Origin: Streptomyces natalensis ATCC 27448
GTDB taxonomy: Bacteria; Actinomycetota; Actinomycetes; Streptomycetales; Streptomycetaceae
Assembly: GCF_000935125.1 (NCBI RefSeq)
Contig: NZ_JRKI01000061.1
Coordinates: forward strand, 372,001-436,000
DNA length: 64,000 nucleotides
Reading direction: 5' to 3'
Part shown: in pieces, positions 49,686 through 58,371 of the stretch
Layout of the letters: every line of letters begins with the position of its first letter
Numbering within the stretch: the first letter of the stretch is position 1
Translations under genes and position numbers: made by a program
The notes under the pieces: generated by a model
Databases searched by the model: none
Told to the model about the DNA's origin: nothing
Seen by the model: the letters and a program-made list of their open reading frames with translations, nothing else

Positions 49686-49868
49686 GTGTATTTCACTGAC
49701 CGTGGCATCGAGGAGCTGGAGAACCGGCGCGGCGAGGAGGAGGTCACCCTGGGCTGGGTGGCCGATCAGCTGCGCACCTTCGTCGATCTGAACCCGGACT
49801 TCGAGGTCCCGGTGGAGCGCCTGGCCACCTGGCTGGCGCGGCTGGACGACGAGGACGACGAGGAGTGA
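49686..49868 (+). CDS. Small acidic conserved protein (DUF6104-like)
   Basis: 60 residues from GTG 49686 with GGAG seven bases upstream. Sequence begins VYFTDRGIEELENRRGEEEV and ends with an acidic tail (DDEDDEE). A helical, soluble protein; it follows kgd in streptomycetes and is conserved there as far as I recall. No enzyme motif is visible. An upstream in-frame ATG at 49665 would ignore the ribosome site. Function unknown. Confidence 0.75.
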   Translation: MYFTDRGIEELENRRGEEEVTLGWVADQLRTFVDLNPDFEVPVERLATWLARLDDEDDEE

Positions 49869-49948
49869 ACGCGGGGCCCCTGCCGGATGCGGCCGGGGCC
49901 CCGCTCCGTATCCCCTCGCGATCCCCTCTCCCCTCGCGACCCCCTCGC

Positions 49949-49996
49949 TTGACTTCACCCGACCGCGATATATCGTGTCTATCGAAGACACGATAT
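49949..49996 (+). promoter_or_regulatory. Promoter with palindromic operator for the DUF4097-PadR unit
   Basis: TTGACT at 49949-49954, 16 bases, then TATCGT at 49971-49976 form a clear -35/-10 pair. The -10 is inside the 10-bp perfect inverted repeat ATATCGTGTC (49970-49979) / GACACGATAT (49987-49996), with a seven-base spacer; CGATATATCG, a further perfect palindrome, lies at 49966-49975. A repressor bound there would block the promoter; the PadR protein of the same operon is the obvious candidate. Confidence 0.75.
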
Positions 49997-50046
49997 GTTG
50001 CGTTGCACGGCTGCCCGTGTGCGCGCCTATGCAGGGGAGGCCCGGT

Positions 50047-50889
50047 ATGTCAGCCCGGTCCGAGTGGTCGGTCTCCGCGCCACGCACGCTGGAGTTCACC
50101 GAGCCGGTCAGAGCCCTGAACGTGCGCACGGCCGGCGGCACCGTGAATGTCGTGGGCACCTCGGACGGCGGCCCGCACCGCCTGGAGGTCAGCGAGATCG
50201 ACGGGGAGCCGCTGACCGTCTCGTACGACGGCGGCACGCTGACCGTCGCCTACGAGGACCTCCCCTGGAAGGGCTTCCTGAAGTTCTTCGACCGCACCGC
50301 CTGGCGCCGCCGGGCCGTGGTTTCGGTGACCGTCCCGGCGGACACCCGGGTCGAGGTCGGCGTGGTCGGCGCGAGCGCGGTGGTCTCCGGCATCTCCGGA
50401 CGTACGGACCTGCGCGGCGTCTCCGGCGGCTGCACCCTCGTCGGGCTGACCGGTGCGGTGCGGGCGGAGACCGTCTCGGGCGCCGTCGAGGCTCAGGGCG
50501 TCACCGGTGACCTGCGCTTCCACACCGTTTCGGGCGATCTCACGGTGATCGATGGCGGCGGCGCCGGAGTGCGCGCCGATTCCGTCAGCGGCGATATGAC
50601 ACTGGATCTGGACCGTGTGGCCAAGGACGCGGACGTCCAGCTGACGACCGTCTCCGGCGAGATCGCCATCCGGCTGCCCGACCCGGCCGACGCCCATGTG
50701 GCGGTCAACACCACGACCGGCTCGGTCGCCAACGCCTTCGACGATCTGCGGGTCAGCGGCTGGGGCCCGCGGCAGATCACCGGCACGCTGGGCGCGGGCG
50801 GCGGCACGCTGCGGGCCTCCACCGTCTCGGGCGGGCTGGCGCTGCTGCGCCGCCCCGCGTTCGAGGACACCGGGAAGAAGGTGCTCTGA
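50047..50889 (+). CDS. DUF4097 beta-solenoid protein
   Basis: 280 residues from ATG 50047, with GGGAGG eight bases upstream; an upstream in-frame start would lie in the operator. Repeats of a short beta-strand unit with VSG are visible (ETVSGAVEAQG, HTVSGDLTVID, DSVSGDMTLDL, TTVSGEIAIRL, STVSGGLALL), typical of the adhesin-like DUF4097 fold. No signal peptide is seen, so it is cytosolic or membrane-associated through partners. Two bases separate it from the padR gene. Family members occur with PadR or PspC regulators in envelope-stress operons; the role here is inferred. Confidence 0.86.
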   Translation: MSARSEWSVSAPRTLEFTEPVRALNVRTAGGTVNVVGTSDGGPHRLEVSEIDGEPLTVSYDGGTLTVAYEDLPWKGFLKFFDRTAWRRRAVVSVTVPADTRVEVGVVGASAVVSGISGRTDLRGVSGGCTLVGLTGAVRAETVSGAVEAQGVTGDLRFHTVSGDLTVIDGGGAGVRADSVSGDMTLDLDRVAKDADVQLTTVSGEIAIRLPDPADAHVAVNTTTGSVANAFDDLRVSGWGPRQITGTLGAGGGTLRASTVSGGLALLRRPAFEDTGKKVL

Positions 50890-50891
50890 GC

Positions 50892-51935
50892 ATGCCCCCC
50901 GTCTTCGCCCATGGCCGCCTGCGCCTCTACCTCCTCAAGGTGCTCGACGAGGCCCCGCGGCACGGCTACGAGATCATCCGCCTCCTGGAGGAACGCTTCC
51001 AGGGCCTGTACGCACCGTCGGCCGGCACGGTCTACCCGCGGCTGGCCAAGCTGGAGGCCGAGGGCCTGGTCACCCATGCCACCGAGGGAGGCCGCAAGGT
51101 CTACTCCCTCACCGACACCGGACGCGCCGAACTGGCCGACCGGGGCGGCGAGTTGGCCGATCTGGAACTGGAGATCCGCGAGTCGGTCGCCTCGCTGGCC
51201 TCCGACATCCGCGAGGACGTGAGCGGTTCGGCGCGGGATCTTCGCCGTGAGATGCGGGAGGCCGCGCGGCAGGCCCGGACGGGCGCGCGCGAGTCCCGGA
51301 CGCCGGGCGCCGCGGACGCGGGCACCGGGTCACCCCCGGGTCCCGCCGACCACGCCGACGGCACGTCCGGCGACAAGGAGTCCTGGCGGCAGGCCAGGGA
51401 GGAGTTCCGGCGTGCCAAGGAGGAGTGGCGGGAACAGGCCCGCCGCGCCAAGGAGGAGAGCCGCCGCGCCAAGCAGGACGCGCAGCGCGCCCGTAAGCAG
51501 GCCAGGGACGCGCAGGCGTCCGCCCGCGAGGAGGTCCAGCAGGTCCTGCGGCGGGTCCAGGAGCAGGCTCAGGAGCACGTACGGTCCGGGGACTGGTCGG
51601 GTGCGGTGCGCGAGGCGCTGTCCGAGGTCTCCCGCGAGGTCGGCCGCTTCACCGGCGCCGGCCGGTACGACGGCGAGGGGGACGCCGGCGCGGCGACCAA
51701 GGCTCCGCCGGCCCCCGAGTGGGCGGGCGAGCCGGGGACCGGCGATCCGGCGCGCGACTTCGACCGCCTGCTGGACCGCTTCCGCGACGACCTGCGCGAT
51801 GCGGCTCGCGACCACGGCGTCACGGCCGACCAACTCCGGGAGTCGCGCCGCCAGTTGTCCACGACGGCCGCCCGGATCGGCGCGCTGCTGCGCGGTGCGG
51901 AGCCCTCCGGGCCGTCGGCGGACCCGGAGGCGTAG
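50892..51935 (+). CDS. PadR-family regulator with long coiled-coil tail
   Basis: 347 residues. The N-terminal winged helix reads LRLYLLKVLDEAPRHGYEIIRLLEERF (cut: residues about 10-36) and GTVYPRLAKLEAEGLV, then SLTDTGRAEL. After about residue 90 comes a highly charged coiled coil rich in Glu, Arg, Ala and Lys (RRAKEEWREQARRAKEESRR) to about 270, and a final part with DRLLDRFRDDLRDAARDHG. Standard PadR proteins are about 110-200 residues, so the tail is a large extension, perhaps for dimerisation or contact with the DUF4097 protein. It probably represses its own operon. Confidence 0.88.
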   Translation: MPPVFAHGRLRLYLLKVLDEAPRHGYEIIRLLEERFQGLYAPSAGTVYPRLAKLEAEGLVTHATEGGRKVYSLTDTGRAELADRGGELADLELEIRESVASLASDIREDVSGSARDLRREMREAARQARTGARESRTPGAADAGTGSPPGPADHADGTSGDKESWRQAREEFRRAKEEWREQARRAKEESRRAKQDAQRARKQARDAQASAREEVQQVLRRVQEQAQEHVRSGDWSGAVREALSEVSREVGRFTGAGRYDGEGDAGAATKAPPAPEWAGEPGTGDPARDFDRLLDRFRDDLRDAARDHGVTADQLRESRRQLSTTAARIGALLRGAEPSGPSADPEA

Positions 51936-52147
51936 GGGCGGGGGGATCGTGGCGGAGGCATAAGGGCCGGGACGCAGAGGCAGGGACGGGGCCCCTCACC
52001 CAGAGTTAGTTATCCCGCTCGGGATTCACGGCGCGTAATCGGGGAATTCCTTTCATCGCATAGTCCTCGCGCATTCGCCGTCCACGGCGCCCTCCGTCAC
52101 CCCCCTCCCCCTGTCCGTTCGCATCGTGAAGGCCCAGAGGTACAGCG

Positions 52148-52993
52148 ATGTCGGATTACCTTTCGGTCGCCCGCCGGATGTGGCATCAGATCGAGCCGCT
52201 GCACGCCACGCTCTACTTCGCCCCCGAGGCCCGCCAGGTGGCCGCGGACCTCGGTTATGACGTCGGCTCGCGCTGGCCCAGCTATTTCGCCTGGCGTACG
52301 GCCCCGCTGGGCGCCGCCGGACCGCAGCTGGTGGCCGCGACGCACTACAGTCTCAGCCCGCGGCTGATCTCCCGTCATGTCCCGGCGATCTGGACCACCG
52401 CCGACCCGGCCAAGGTGCTGGACGCGAGGCTGCTGGCCATGGACCGCACGCTACGGGCCCTGATCGGCGACCGGCTGACCTGCGGCCAGCTGGCCGAGGC
52501 GGCCCGGCTGGCCCGCCAGGCCGCCGAGAACGCCGGGATCGCGGCCCGTCCGCTGGCCGCCGCCAACCGCGATCTGCCCTGGCCCGACGCACCGCATCTG
52601 GTGCTCTGGCAGGCCGCGACGGTGCTGCGCGAGCACCGCGGCGACGGCCATCTGACGGCGCTGCTGACCTTCGGTCTCGACCCGTGCGAGGCGCTGGTGT
52701 CGTTCGCCGCGATCGGCGCCGCGCCGGCCGACGACTTCGCGGGGCGCGGCTGGAGCGCCCAGGAGTGGGGCGAGGCCCGCCACCGCCTCGTCGCCCGCGG
52801 CTGCATCACCCCGGACGGCGCCGCCACCGACCGCGGCCGCCAGGAACGCCAGGCCATCGAGAATCTGACGGACCGTCTGGCCGCCGGCCCCTGGCGCGCC
52901 CTCGGCCACTGCCGCGCCGAACGCCTCGCGCATCTGCTCAAGCCCATCCGCTGCGCTTTGCCTGGGCCGACTGTTTTGGCTTTCCCGCCGTGA
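52148..52993 (+). CDS. SCO6745-family helix-turn-helix protein, C-terminus replaced by repeat sequence
   Basis: 281 residues. The sequence MSDYLSVARRMWHQIEPLHATLYFAPE and later RGWSAQEWGEARHRLVARGCI match the actinobacterial SCO6745-type family, whose members have two winged-helix-like halves (first half about 1-130, second about 150-265). The last 17 residues (PIRCALPGPTVLAFPP) are encoded by the first copy of a direct repeat that starts near 52944, so the natural end has been replaced. Function is unknown. ATG at 52148 with GAGGTACAGCG upstream. Confidence 0.75.
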   Translation: MSDYLSVARRMWHQIEPLHATLYFAPEARQVAADLGYDVGSRWPSYFAWRTAPLGAAGPQLVAATHYSLSPRLISRHVPAIWTTADPAKVLDARLLAMDRTLRALIGDRLTCGQLAEAARLARQAAENAGIAARPLAAANRDLPWPDAPHLVLWQAATVLREHRGDGHLTALLTFGLDPCEALVSFAAIGAAPADDFAGRGWSAQEWGEARHRLVARGCITPDGAATDRGRQERQAIENLTDRLAAGPWRALGHCRAERLAHLLKPIRCALPGPTVLAFPP

Positions 52994-53431
52994 GGGTTCC
53001 TCGCCGTTTCGCCTGCGGCCCGTTCGCTGCGCTTTGCCTGGACCGACGTTCTGGCTTTCCCGCCGTTGCGCCTGCGGCCCGTTCGCTGCGCTTTGCCTGA
53101 GCCGACGTTTTGACTTTCCCACCGTGACGCCTGCGGCGGGCGGTTGCCGCTGCGCGGGGCTGTCCGGCAGCGGCACCGGACCTACACGGCTCCGCCGCTA
53201 CGGCCCGGCACCTCCCCGTTGGGGGTGGGGAAAAACGGTGGGGTGGACCACCGGCCTTTTCACCCCCCACCGTCGGGAGGGGCCGCACCGGAGGACGAAG
53301 TCCGCAGGGGCGGCACCGCGGCCGACGAACAACCCCCGCCCGCCGCAGGCGCAACGGGGGAAAGCCAAACCGTCGGCCCAGGCAAAGCGCAGCGAACGGG
53401 CCGCAGGCGAAACGGCGAGAAACCACCCGCG
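52944..53431. repeat. Large imperfect inverted-repeat element with direct repeats
   Basis: Left part: three copies of a 59-76 base unit containing CTGCGCTTTGCCTG and CTTTCCC at 52951, 53027 and 53086. Right part: an inverted copy at about 53341-53425 (CAGGCAAAGCGCAGCG). The intervening arms, CCTCCCCGTTGGGGGTGGGG at about 53212 and the reverse-type CCCCCCACCGTCGGGAGGGG at about 53263, also pair, so the whole stretch folds on a centre near 53245 (GGTGGACCACC). No gene is encoded. It looks like a mobile or spreading intergenic element of Streptomyces. Confidence 0.65.
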
Positions 53432-53461
53432 GCGCCGCAGACAAAAACGTGGGGAGAAACC

Positions 53462-54424
53462 CTAAACCGTAAGGACGACCTTCCCGAACAGCTCCCCCTG
53501 CGCCATCTTCTCGAAGCCCTCGCGCGCCCGGTCCAGCGGCAGCGTCGAGTCGATGACCGGGCGGATGCCCTTGGCGGCGCAGAAGCTGAGCAGACCGGCC
53601 AGCTCCTCCTTGGTGCCCATCGTCGAGCCGACGATCTTCAGCTCCAGGAAGAAGATCCGGTTGAGCTCCCCGCTCTTGGGGGTGAAGCCGCTGGTGGCGC
53701 CGGAGATGACGAGGGTGCCGCCGGGGCGCAGGGACTTGACGGAGTGGGACCAGGTGGCGGCGCCGACCGTCTCGATGACCGCGTCGACCCGCTGCGGCAG
53801 CCGCTCGCCCGCGGCGAACACCGCCTCGGCGCCCAGTTCCAGCGCGCGCTTGCGCTTGGTCTCGTCGCGGCTGGTGGCGAAGACCCGCAGGCCCGCCGCG
53901 GCGCCGAGGACGATCGCGGCGGTGGCCACCCCGCCGCCCGCGCCCTGGACCAGGACGCTGTCGCCGGGCCGTACGCCGGCGTTGGTGAAGAGCATCCGGT
54001 ACGCGGTCAGCCAGGCGGTGGGCAGACAGGCGGCCTCCTCGAAGGAGAGCTCCTTCGGCTTGGGCAGGACGTTCCAGGTGGGGACGGTGACCTGTTCGGC
54101 GAAGGTGCCCTGGTAGCGCTCGGTGAGGATGGAGCGGGGCTCGCCGGGGCCGACGCCGTGGCCGGTCTGGCCGATGACGGAGTGCAGGACGACCTCGTTG
54201 CCGTCCGCGTCCAGGCCGGCGGCGTCACAGCCGAGGATCATCGGCAGCGTGTCCTCGGTGATGCCCACCCCGCGCAGCGTCCACAGGTCGTGGTGGTTGA
54301 GGGAGGCGGCCTTGACGGTGACGGTGGTCCAGCCGGGGCGGGCCTGGGGGGCGGGACGGTCGCCCAGTTCGAGGCCGTTGAGGGGCTGGTCGCGGTCGAT
54401 GCGCGCGGCGTAGGCAGCAAACAT
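53462..54424 (-). CDS. Zinc-type alcohol dehydrogenase-like / quinone oxidoreductase family protein
   Basis: 320 residues from ATG 54424. MDR-superfamily fold: N-terminal catalytic-like domain with SLNHHDLWTLRGVG and ILGCDAAGLD, then NADP-binding Rossmann motif VLVQGAGGGVATAAIVLG near residue 152. The structural zinc cysteines are absent, so it belongs to the zinc-free quinone reductase class that reduces enones or quinones with NADPH. No operon partner. The 3' end lies next to the inverted-repeat element. No strong ribosome site precedes the start; an upstream in-frame ATG at 54499 is less likely. Confidence 0.88.
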   Translation of the reverse strand: MFAAYAARIDRDQPLNGLELGDRPAPQARPGWTTVTVKAASLNHHDLWTLRGVGITEDTLPMILGCDAAGLDADGNEVVLHSVIGQTGHGVGPGEPRSILTERYQGTFAEQVTVPTWNVLPKPKELSFEEAACLPTAWLTAYRMLFTNAGVRPGDSVLVQGAGGGVATAAIVLGAAAGLRVFATSRDETKRKRALELGAEAVFAAGERLPQRVDAVIETVGAATWSHSVKSLRPGGTLVISGATSGFTPKSGELNRIFFLELKIVGSTMGTKEELAGLLSFCAAKGIRPVIDSTLPLDRAREGFEKMAQGELFGKVVLTV

Positions 54425-54538
54425 GATCCCAACGTAGAGCGCGGGCGGGCGGCGCGGTAGCGCGTACGGGTGTGACACGCACCGCGTCCGCGCCGTCACC
54501 GGGCGGGCCGGGCACCGCGGCCGGGCACCGCGGCGAAA

Positions 54539-54579
54539 CGGGCCGGGCCCGCACCCATGACAGGTGCGGGCCCGGCCCG
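54539..54579. terminator. Perfect 17-bp hairpin after malic enzyme
   Basis: CGGGCCGGGCCCGCACC at 54539-54555 pairs perfectly with GGTGCGGGCCCGGCCCG at 54563-54579 over a seven-base loop. It lies 24 bases past the malic enzyme stop on the minus strand and 115 bases upstream of the quinone-reductase start. Confidence 0.8.
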
Positions 54580-54602
54580 TTGGCGTCCGTGCGCCCGCCC
54601 GG

Positions 54603-55841
54603 TCAGCGGCGGGCGACGCCCTCCGCGCGGGCGGCGGCCGCGACCGCGGCGGTGACCGCCGGCGCGACGCGCTCGTCGAACGGGGAGGGGATGACCTTGT
54701 CCGCGCTGAGCTCGTCGGCGACGACGGCGGCGAGCGCCTCGGCGGCGGCGAGCTTCATGCCCTCGGTGATCTGCGAGGCGCGCACCTGCATGGCGCCCGC
54801 GAAGATGCCGGGGAAGGCCAGCACGTTGTTGATCTGGTTCGGGTAGTCGCTGCGGCCGGTGGCGACCACGGCCGCGTACTTGTGCGCGACGTCCGGGTGG
54901 ATCTCCGGGGTGGGGTTGGCCATCGCGAAGACGAACGAGTTCTTCGCCATCTTCGCCACCGCCGCCTCCGGGACCGTGCCGCCGGAGACGCCGATGAAGA
55001 CATCGGCCCCGTCCAGCGCGTCCTCCAGCGATCCGGTCAGCTTCGCCTTGTTGGTGAAGCCGGCCAGCTCGCGCTTGACGTCGGTCAGGTCGCCGCGGTC
55101 GGCGGAGACGATGCCCTTGCGGTCGCAGACCGCGACATCGCCGATGCCGGCCTCGATGAGGATCTTGGCGATGGCGACACCGGCCGCACCGGCGCCGGAG
55201 ATGACCGCACGCAGCTGACCGAGTGCACGGTCGGTCAGCTTGGCGGCATTGCGCAGCGCGGCGAGGGTGACGACGGCCGTGCCGTGCTGGTCGTCGTGGA
55301 AGACCGGGATGTCGAGGCGCTCCTTGAGCTTGGCCTCGATCTCGAAGCACCGCGGGGCGGAGATGTCTTCCAGGTTGACGCCGCCGAAGGAGGGCGCCAT
55401 CCGCACGACGGTGTCCACGATCTCGTCGGTGTCGGTGGTGGCGAGCGCGATCGGGACCGCGTCCACGCCGCCGAACTGCTTGAAGAGGATGGCCTTGCCC
55501 TCCATCACGGGGAGGGAGGCCTCCGGGCCGATGTCGCCCAGGCCCAGCACCGCGGTGCCGTCCGTGACGACGGCCACGACCTGGGACTTCCAGGTGTAGT
55601 CGTGCACGAGCTCGGGATGCTCGGCGATTGCGCTGCACACCTTGGCGACGCCCGGTGTGTACGCGAGGGACAGGTCGTCCTTGTTGCGGACCGGCACGGT
55701 CGCCTGGACGGCCATCTTGCCGCCGCGGTGGAGCGCAAAGGCCGGATCGAAGAAGCCTTCGTCCGTACTGCCCGAAACGCCGTCCGAACCGGCGTCCGCG
55801 CCCGTGCTGTCGCTGCGAGGATTGACGATCTCCGCTGCCAC
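54603..55841 (-). CDS. NAD-dependent malic enzyme
   Basis: 412 residues from GTG 55841, with AAAGGGG ten bases upstream; an ATG at 55871 is also in frame. Oxidative decarboxylation of malate to pyruvate. Motifs: LSLAYTPGVAKVC near residue 67, VTDGTAVLGLGDIGPEASLPVMEGKA near 91 (cut), FGGVNLEDISAPRCFEIE, DIPVFHDDQHGTAVVTLAA, and the Rossmann GAGAAGVAIAKIL near 200. The length and motifs match the short NAD-type class without a phosphotransacetylase tail. Flanked by a strong terminator and a long promoter region, so monocistronic. Orthologous to the streptomycete NAD-malic enzyme linked to storage-lipid and antibiotic metabolism, from memory. Confidence 0.93.
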   Translation of the reverse strand: MAAEIVNPRSDSTGADAGSDGVSGSTDEGFFDPAFALHRGGKMAVQATVPVRNKDDLSLAYTPGVAKVCSAIAEHPELVHDYTWKSQVVAVVTDGTAVLGLGDIGPEASLPVMEGKAILFKQFGGVDAVPIALATTDTDEIVDTVVRMAPSFGGVNLEDISAPRCFEIEAKLKERLDIPVFHDDQHGTAVVTLAALRNAAKLTDRALGQLRAVISGAGAAGVAIAKILIEAGIGDVAVCDRKGIVSADRGDLTDVKRELAGFTNKAKLTGSLEDALDGADVFIGVSGGTVPEAAVAKMAKNSFVFAMANPTPEIHPDVAHKYAAVVATGRSDYPNQINNVLAFPGIFAGAMQVRASQITEGMKLAAAEALAAVVADELSADKVIPSPFDERVAPAVTAAVAAAARAEGVARR

Positions 55842-56399
55842 TTGTTCCAACCCCTTTATTTCTTCGTACATCAGTTGAGGGTGTCCACTCCCTGGTCGAG
55901 GGGTGGGCGGGCACCGCGTCCGGTCCCTGCGCGGCGGATGGCCGCCGCGCGGGGGGAGGTCGGACGCCGGGCGCGCCGCACACGCGCCCTGAGCCCCGGA
56001 TGAGGGGTGTAACGAACCTTTCTACCGGACGGGCGCGGGCGCCGACGAGTCAGATTCATTACCCTCCGGTAGGGAGAACCGACATTGGCGGCGAAATATA
56101 TAAAGCCGCCGAAGTGCCACCCAGCTGCGTCCGGATCCCGAGACGCGCAGGTGAGACGGGGGCCGAGCGGACACGGCGCCCGAAACCGTTCACTCCCGCG
56201 TCATCCGGGCCATACGGAGGGCCCGCCCGTCCGTTATCCGATTTTGACCTGAGCAACAGTCCGAATACCGGAGCCGGATGGGAAGATCCGACGCAACCCG
56301 AGGTCGCGTCGCAACGGTGTGTGTCCGGCCCCTGCCGTTCCGGCCCCGTTCGCCGGAGACTTGTCGTACCCGGATTCCGACATCCGCAGGAGGATCAGC
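55842..56399. other. Divergent promoter region of malic enzyme and amino-acid importer
   Basis: 558 bases with no gene supported. Of note is the hairpin-like GGCGGC (56087-56092) / GCCGCC (56105-56110) enclosing an AT-rich 12-base loop GAAATATATAAA, exceptional in this genome. A CCCT/AGGG palindrome lies at about 56061-56073. For the importer, TTGACC at 56244 with TACCGG 16 bases later is a weak promoter candidate. Confidence 0.45.
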
Positions 56400-57380
56400 A
56401 TGACCGCAGGTACCAGCCGCCCGGCCGTCGGCAGGTCGCGAACGGCGCGTACGGCCCTGGCCTCGGTGGCCGCGGTCATCGCCTCGATGCTGGTGCTCAG
56501 CGCCTGTGGCGACCAGACCAACGAGGCCATCGCCCGCCGCGAGGCGCAGAAGCACCGCAACGTGCATGCCCCGCTGTTCAAGATGCTGCCCAAGGACGTC
56601 CAGGACAAGGGCTTCCTCCAGGTCGGCTCGGATATGACGTACAAGCCGGTGGAGTTCCGCACCAACGGGCAGATCGCGGGCATCGACCCGGATCTGGCGC
56701 GGGCGATGGAGAAGACCCTGGGCATCAAGCTCGACTTCAACAACGCCACCTTCGACACCCTCATGGGCGGTCTGAAGTCCCAGCGGTACGACATCGCGAT
56801 GTCGGCGATGACGGACACCAAGGACCGCCAGGAGGGCATCGACTCCACCACCGGCAAGAAGATCGGCGCGGGCGTCGACTTCGTCGACTACCTCAATGTC
56901 GGCGTCTCGCTCTACACCCAGAAGGGCAAGACCCAGGGCATCGACGGCTGGGACACGATGTGCGGCAAGAAGCTCGCCGTACAGCGCGGAACGGTCTCGC
57001 ACGATCTGGCCAACGCGAAGTCCAAGGCATGCCGGAAGAGCGGCTCGCAGCCCATCTCCATCGAGGCGTTCGACAACGACTCCGAGGCCCAGACGCGGCT
57101 GCGCACCGGCGGGGTGGACGCGGTCTCCAGCGACTATCCGGTCGCCGCGTACGCCGTGAACGTCTCCGGCGGCGGCAAGGACTTCCAGATGGTCGGCGGC
57201 GCGCCGCTCAAGGCCGCGCCGTACGGCATCGCGGTGCCCAAGGGCCAGGCCGAGCTGCGGGACGCCCTCAAGGCCGCGGTGGAGCTCACGATCAAGAACG
57301 GCTCGTACGCCGAGGTCCTCAAGAAGTGGGACGTCAAGGATGCCGCGGTCAAGGAAGTACAGCTCAACGGCGGCTCCTGA
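56400..57380 (+). CDS. Polar amino-acid ABC transporter substrate-binding lipoprotein
   Basis: 326 residues from ATG 56400 with AGGAGGA six bases upstream. Signal peptide with a lipobox VLSACG (Cys near residue 37), so it is anchored to the membrane outside. The mature part is a family 3 binding protein: GFLQVGSDMTYKPVEFRTNG and IAGIDPDLARAMEKTLGIK, then DIAMSAMTDTKDRQEG. Substrates of this family are glutamate, glutamine, cystine or histidine; the ligand residues cannot be fixed from sequence alone. First gene of a three-gene importer operon. Confidence 0.92.
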   Translation: MTAGTSRPAVGRSRTARTALASVAAVIASMLVLSACGDQTNEAIARREAQKHRNVHAPLFKMLPKDVQDKGFLQVGSDMTYKPVEFRTNGQIAGIDPDLARAMEKTLGIKLDFNNATFDTLMGGLKSQRYDIAMSAMTDTKDRQEGIDSTTGKKIGAGVDFVDYLNVGVSLYTQKGKTQGIDGWDTMCGKKLAVQRGTVSHDLANAKSKACRKSGSQPISIEAFDNDSEAQTRLRTGGVDAVSSDYPVAAYAVNVSGGGKDFQMVGGAPLKAAPYGIAVPKGQAELRDALKAAVELTIKNGSYAEVLKKWDVKDAAVKEVQLNGGS

Positions 57381-57432
57381 GCCCCGGCCGCGCCTGCCCG
57401 CACCTCCCGCCACACGCTGAAAGGCCACACCC

Positions 57433-58371
57433 GTGTCAGACGTCGACCAGTCGACCCAGCCGCCGGCGGACGCCCCGCCTCCGCACCCCGAGCCGATCAA
57501 AGCCATTCCGGTCCGCCATTACGGACGCTGGGTCGCGGCCGTCGTCGTCCTCGGGCTGGTCGCCCTGCTGTTCCGCGCGTTCGCCTCCGGGGACGTCAAC
57601 TGGAACGCCATTCCCCAGTACATGTTCAACGGGGACATCCTCAAGGGCCTGCGCAACACCCTGCTGATCACCTTCCTGTCGATGGTCATCGGCATCGTGG
57701 GCGGCGTGATCCTGGCCGTGATGCGCCAGTCCAAGAACCCGGTGACGTCGTCCGTCGCGTGGTTCTACGTCTGGTTCTTCCGCGGGACGCCGGTCTACGT
57801 CCAGCTGTTCCTGTGGTTCAACCTCGGCCTGGTCTTCCACTACATCGACATCATGCCGATCTACAAGGACGAGTGGTCGGACTTCATGACCCCGTTCCTG
57901 TCCGCGCTGCTGGGCCTGGGCCTGAACGAGGCCGCGTACATGGCGGAGATCTGCCGCGCCGGTCTGAACGCGGTCGACGAGGGCCAGACCGAGGCGGCGC
58001 ACGCGCTGGGCATGAGCCACGGCAGGACGCTGCGCCGGATCATCGTGCCGCAGGCGATGCGGGTGATCGTGCCGCCGACCGGCAACGAGGTCATCAACAT
58101 GCTGAAGACCTCCTCGCTGGTGATCGCCGTCCAGTACTACGACCTGCTGCAAGCGGCGCAGAACGTCGGACGCGACTCGGGTGTCGTCGTGGAGATGCTG
58201 ATCCTCGCCGCCGCCTGGTACCTGATCGCCACCACCGTCCTGAGCATCGGCCAGTACTACCTGGAGCGCTACTACGCCCGCGGCTCCAGCCGCCAGCTGC
58301 CGCCCACCCCGCTCCAGCGCATCAGGGCGCAGCTGGCCGGCGGCTTCAAGCGCCCCGGAGGTGCCGCATGA
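57433..58371 (+). CDS. Polar amino-acid ABC transporter permease
   Basis: 312 residues from GTG 57433. Hydrophobic N-terminal helix near 35-52 and about five more. The EAA motif is clear: EAAHALGMSHGRTLRRIIVPQAM near 193. A single permease gene implies a homodimer. The final four bases overlap the ATPase start (ATGA). The C-terminal tail is basic and extends beyond the membrane domain by about 25 residues. Confidence 0.93.
   Translation: MSDVDQSTQPPADAPPPHPEPIKAIPVRHYGRWVAAVVVLGLVALLFRAFASGDVNWNAIPQYMFNGDILKGLRNTLLITFLSMVIGIVGGVILAVMRQSKNPVTSSVAWFYVWFFRGTPVYVQLFLWFNLGLVFHYIDIMPIYKDEWSDFMTPFLSALLGLGLNEAAYMAEICRAGLNAVDEGQTEAAHALGMSHGRTLRRIIVPQAMRVIVPPTGNEVINMLKTSSLVIAVQYYDLLQAAQNVGRDSGVVVEMLILAAAWYLIATTVLSIGQYYLERYYARGSSRQLPPTPLQRIRAQLAGGFKRPGGAA

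Noticed and set aside
55842..56399. Small ORF upstream of the importer lipoprotein
   Set aside because: Frames crossing the region either lack a ribosome site or merge with the lipoprotein upstream of its AGGAGGA site, so they look like untranslated leader.
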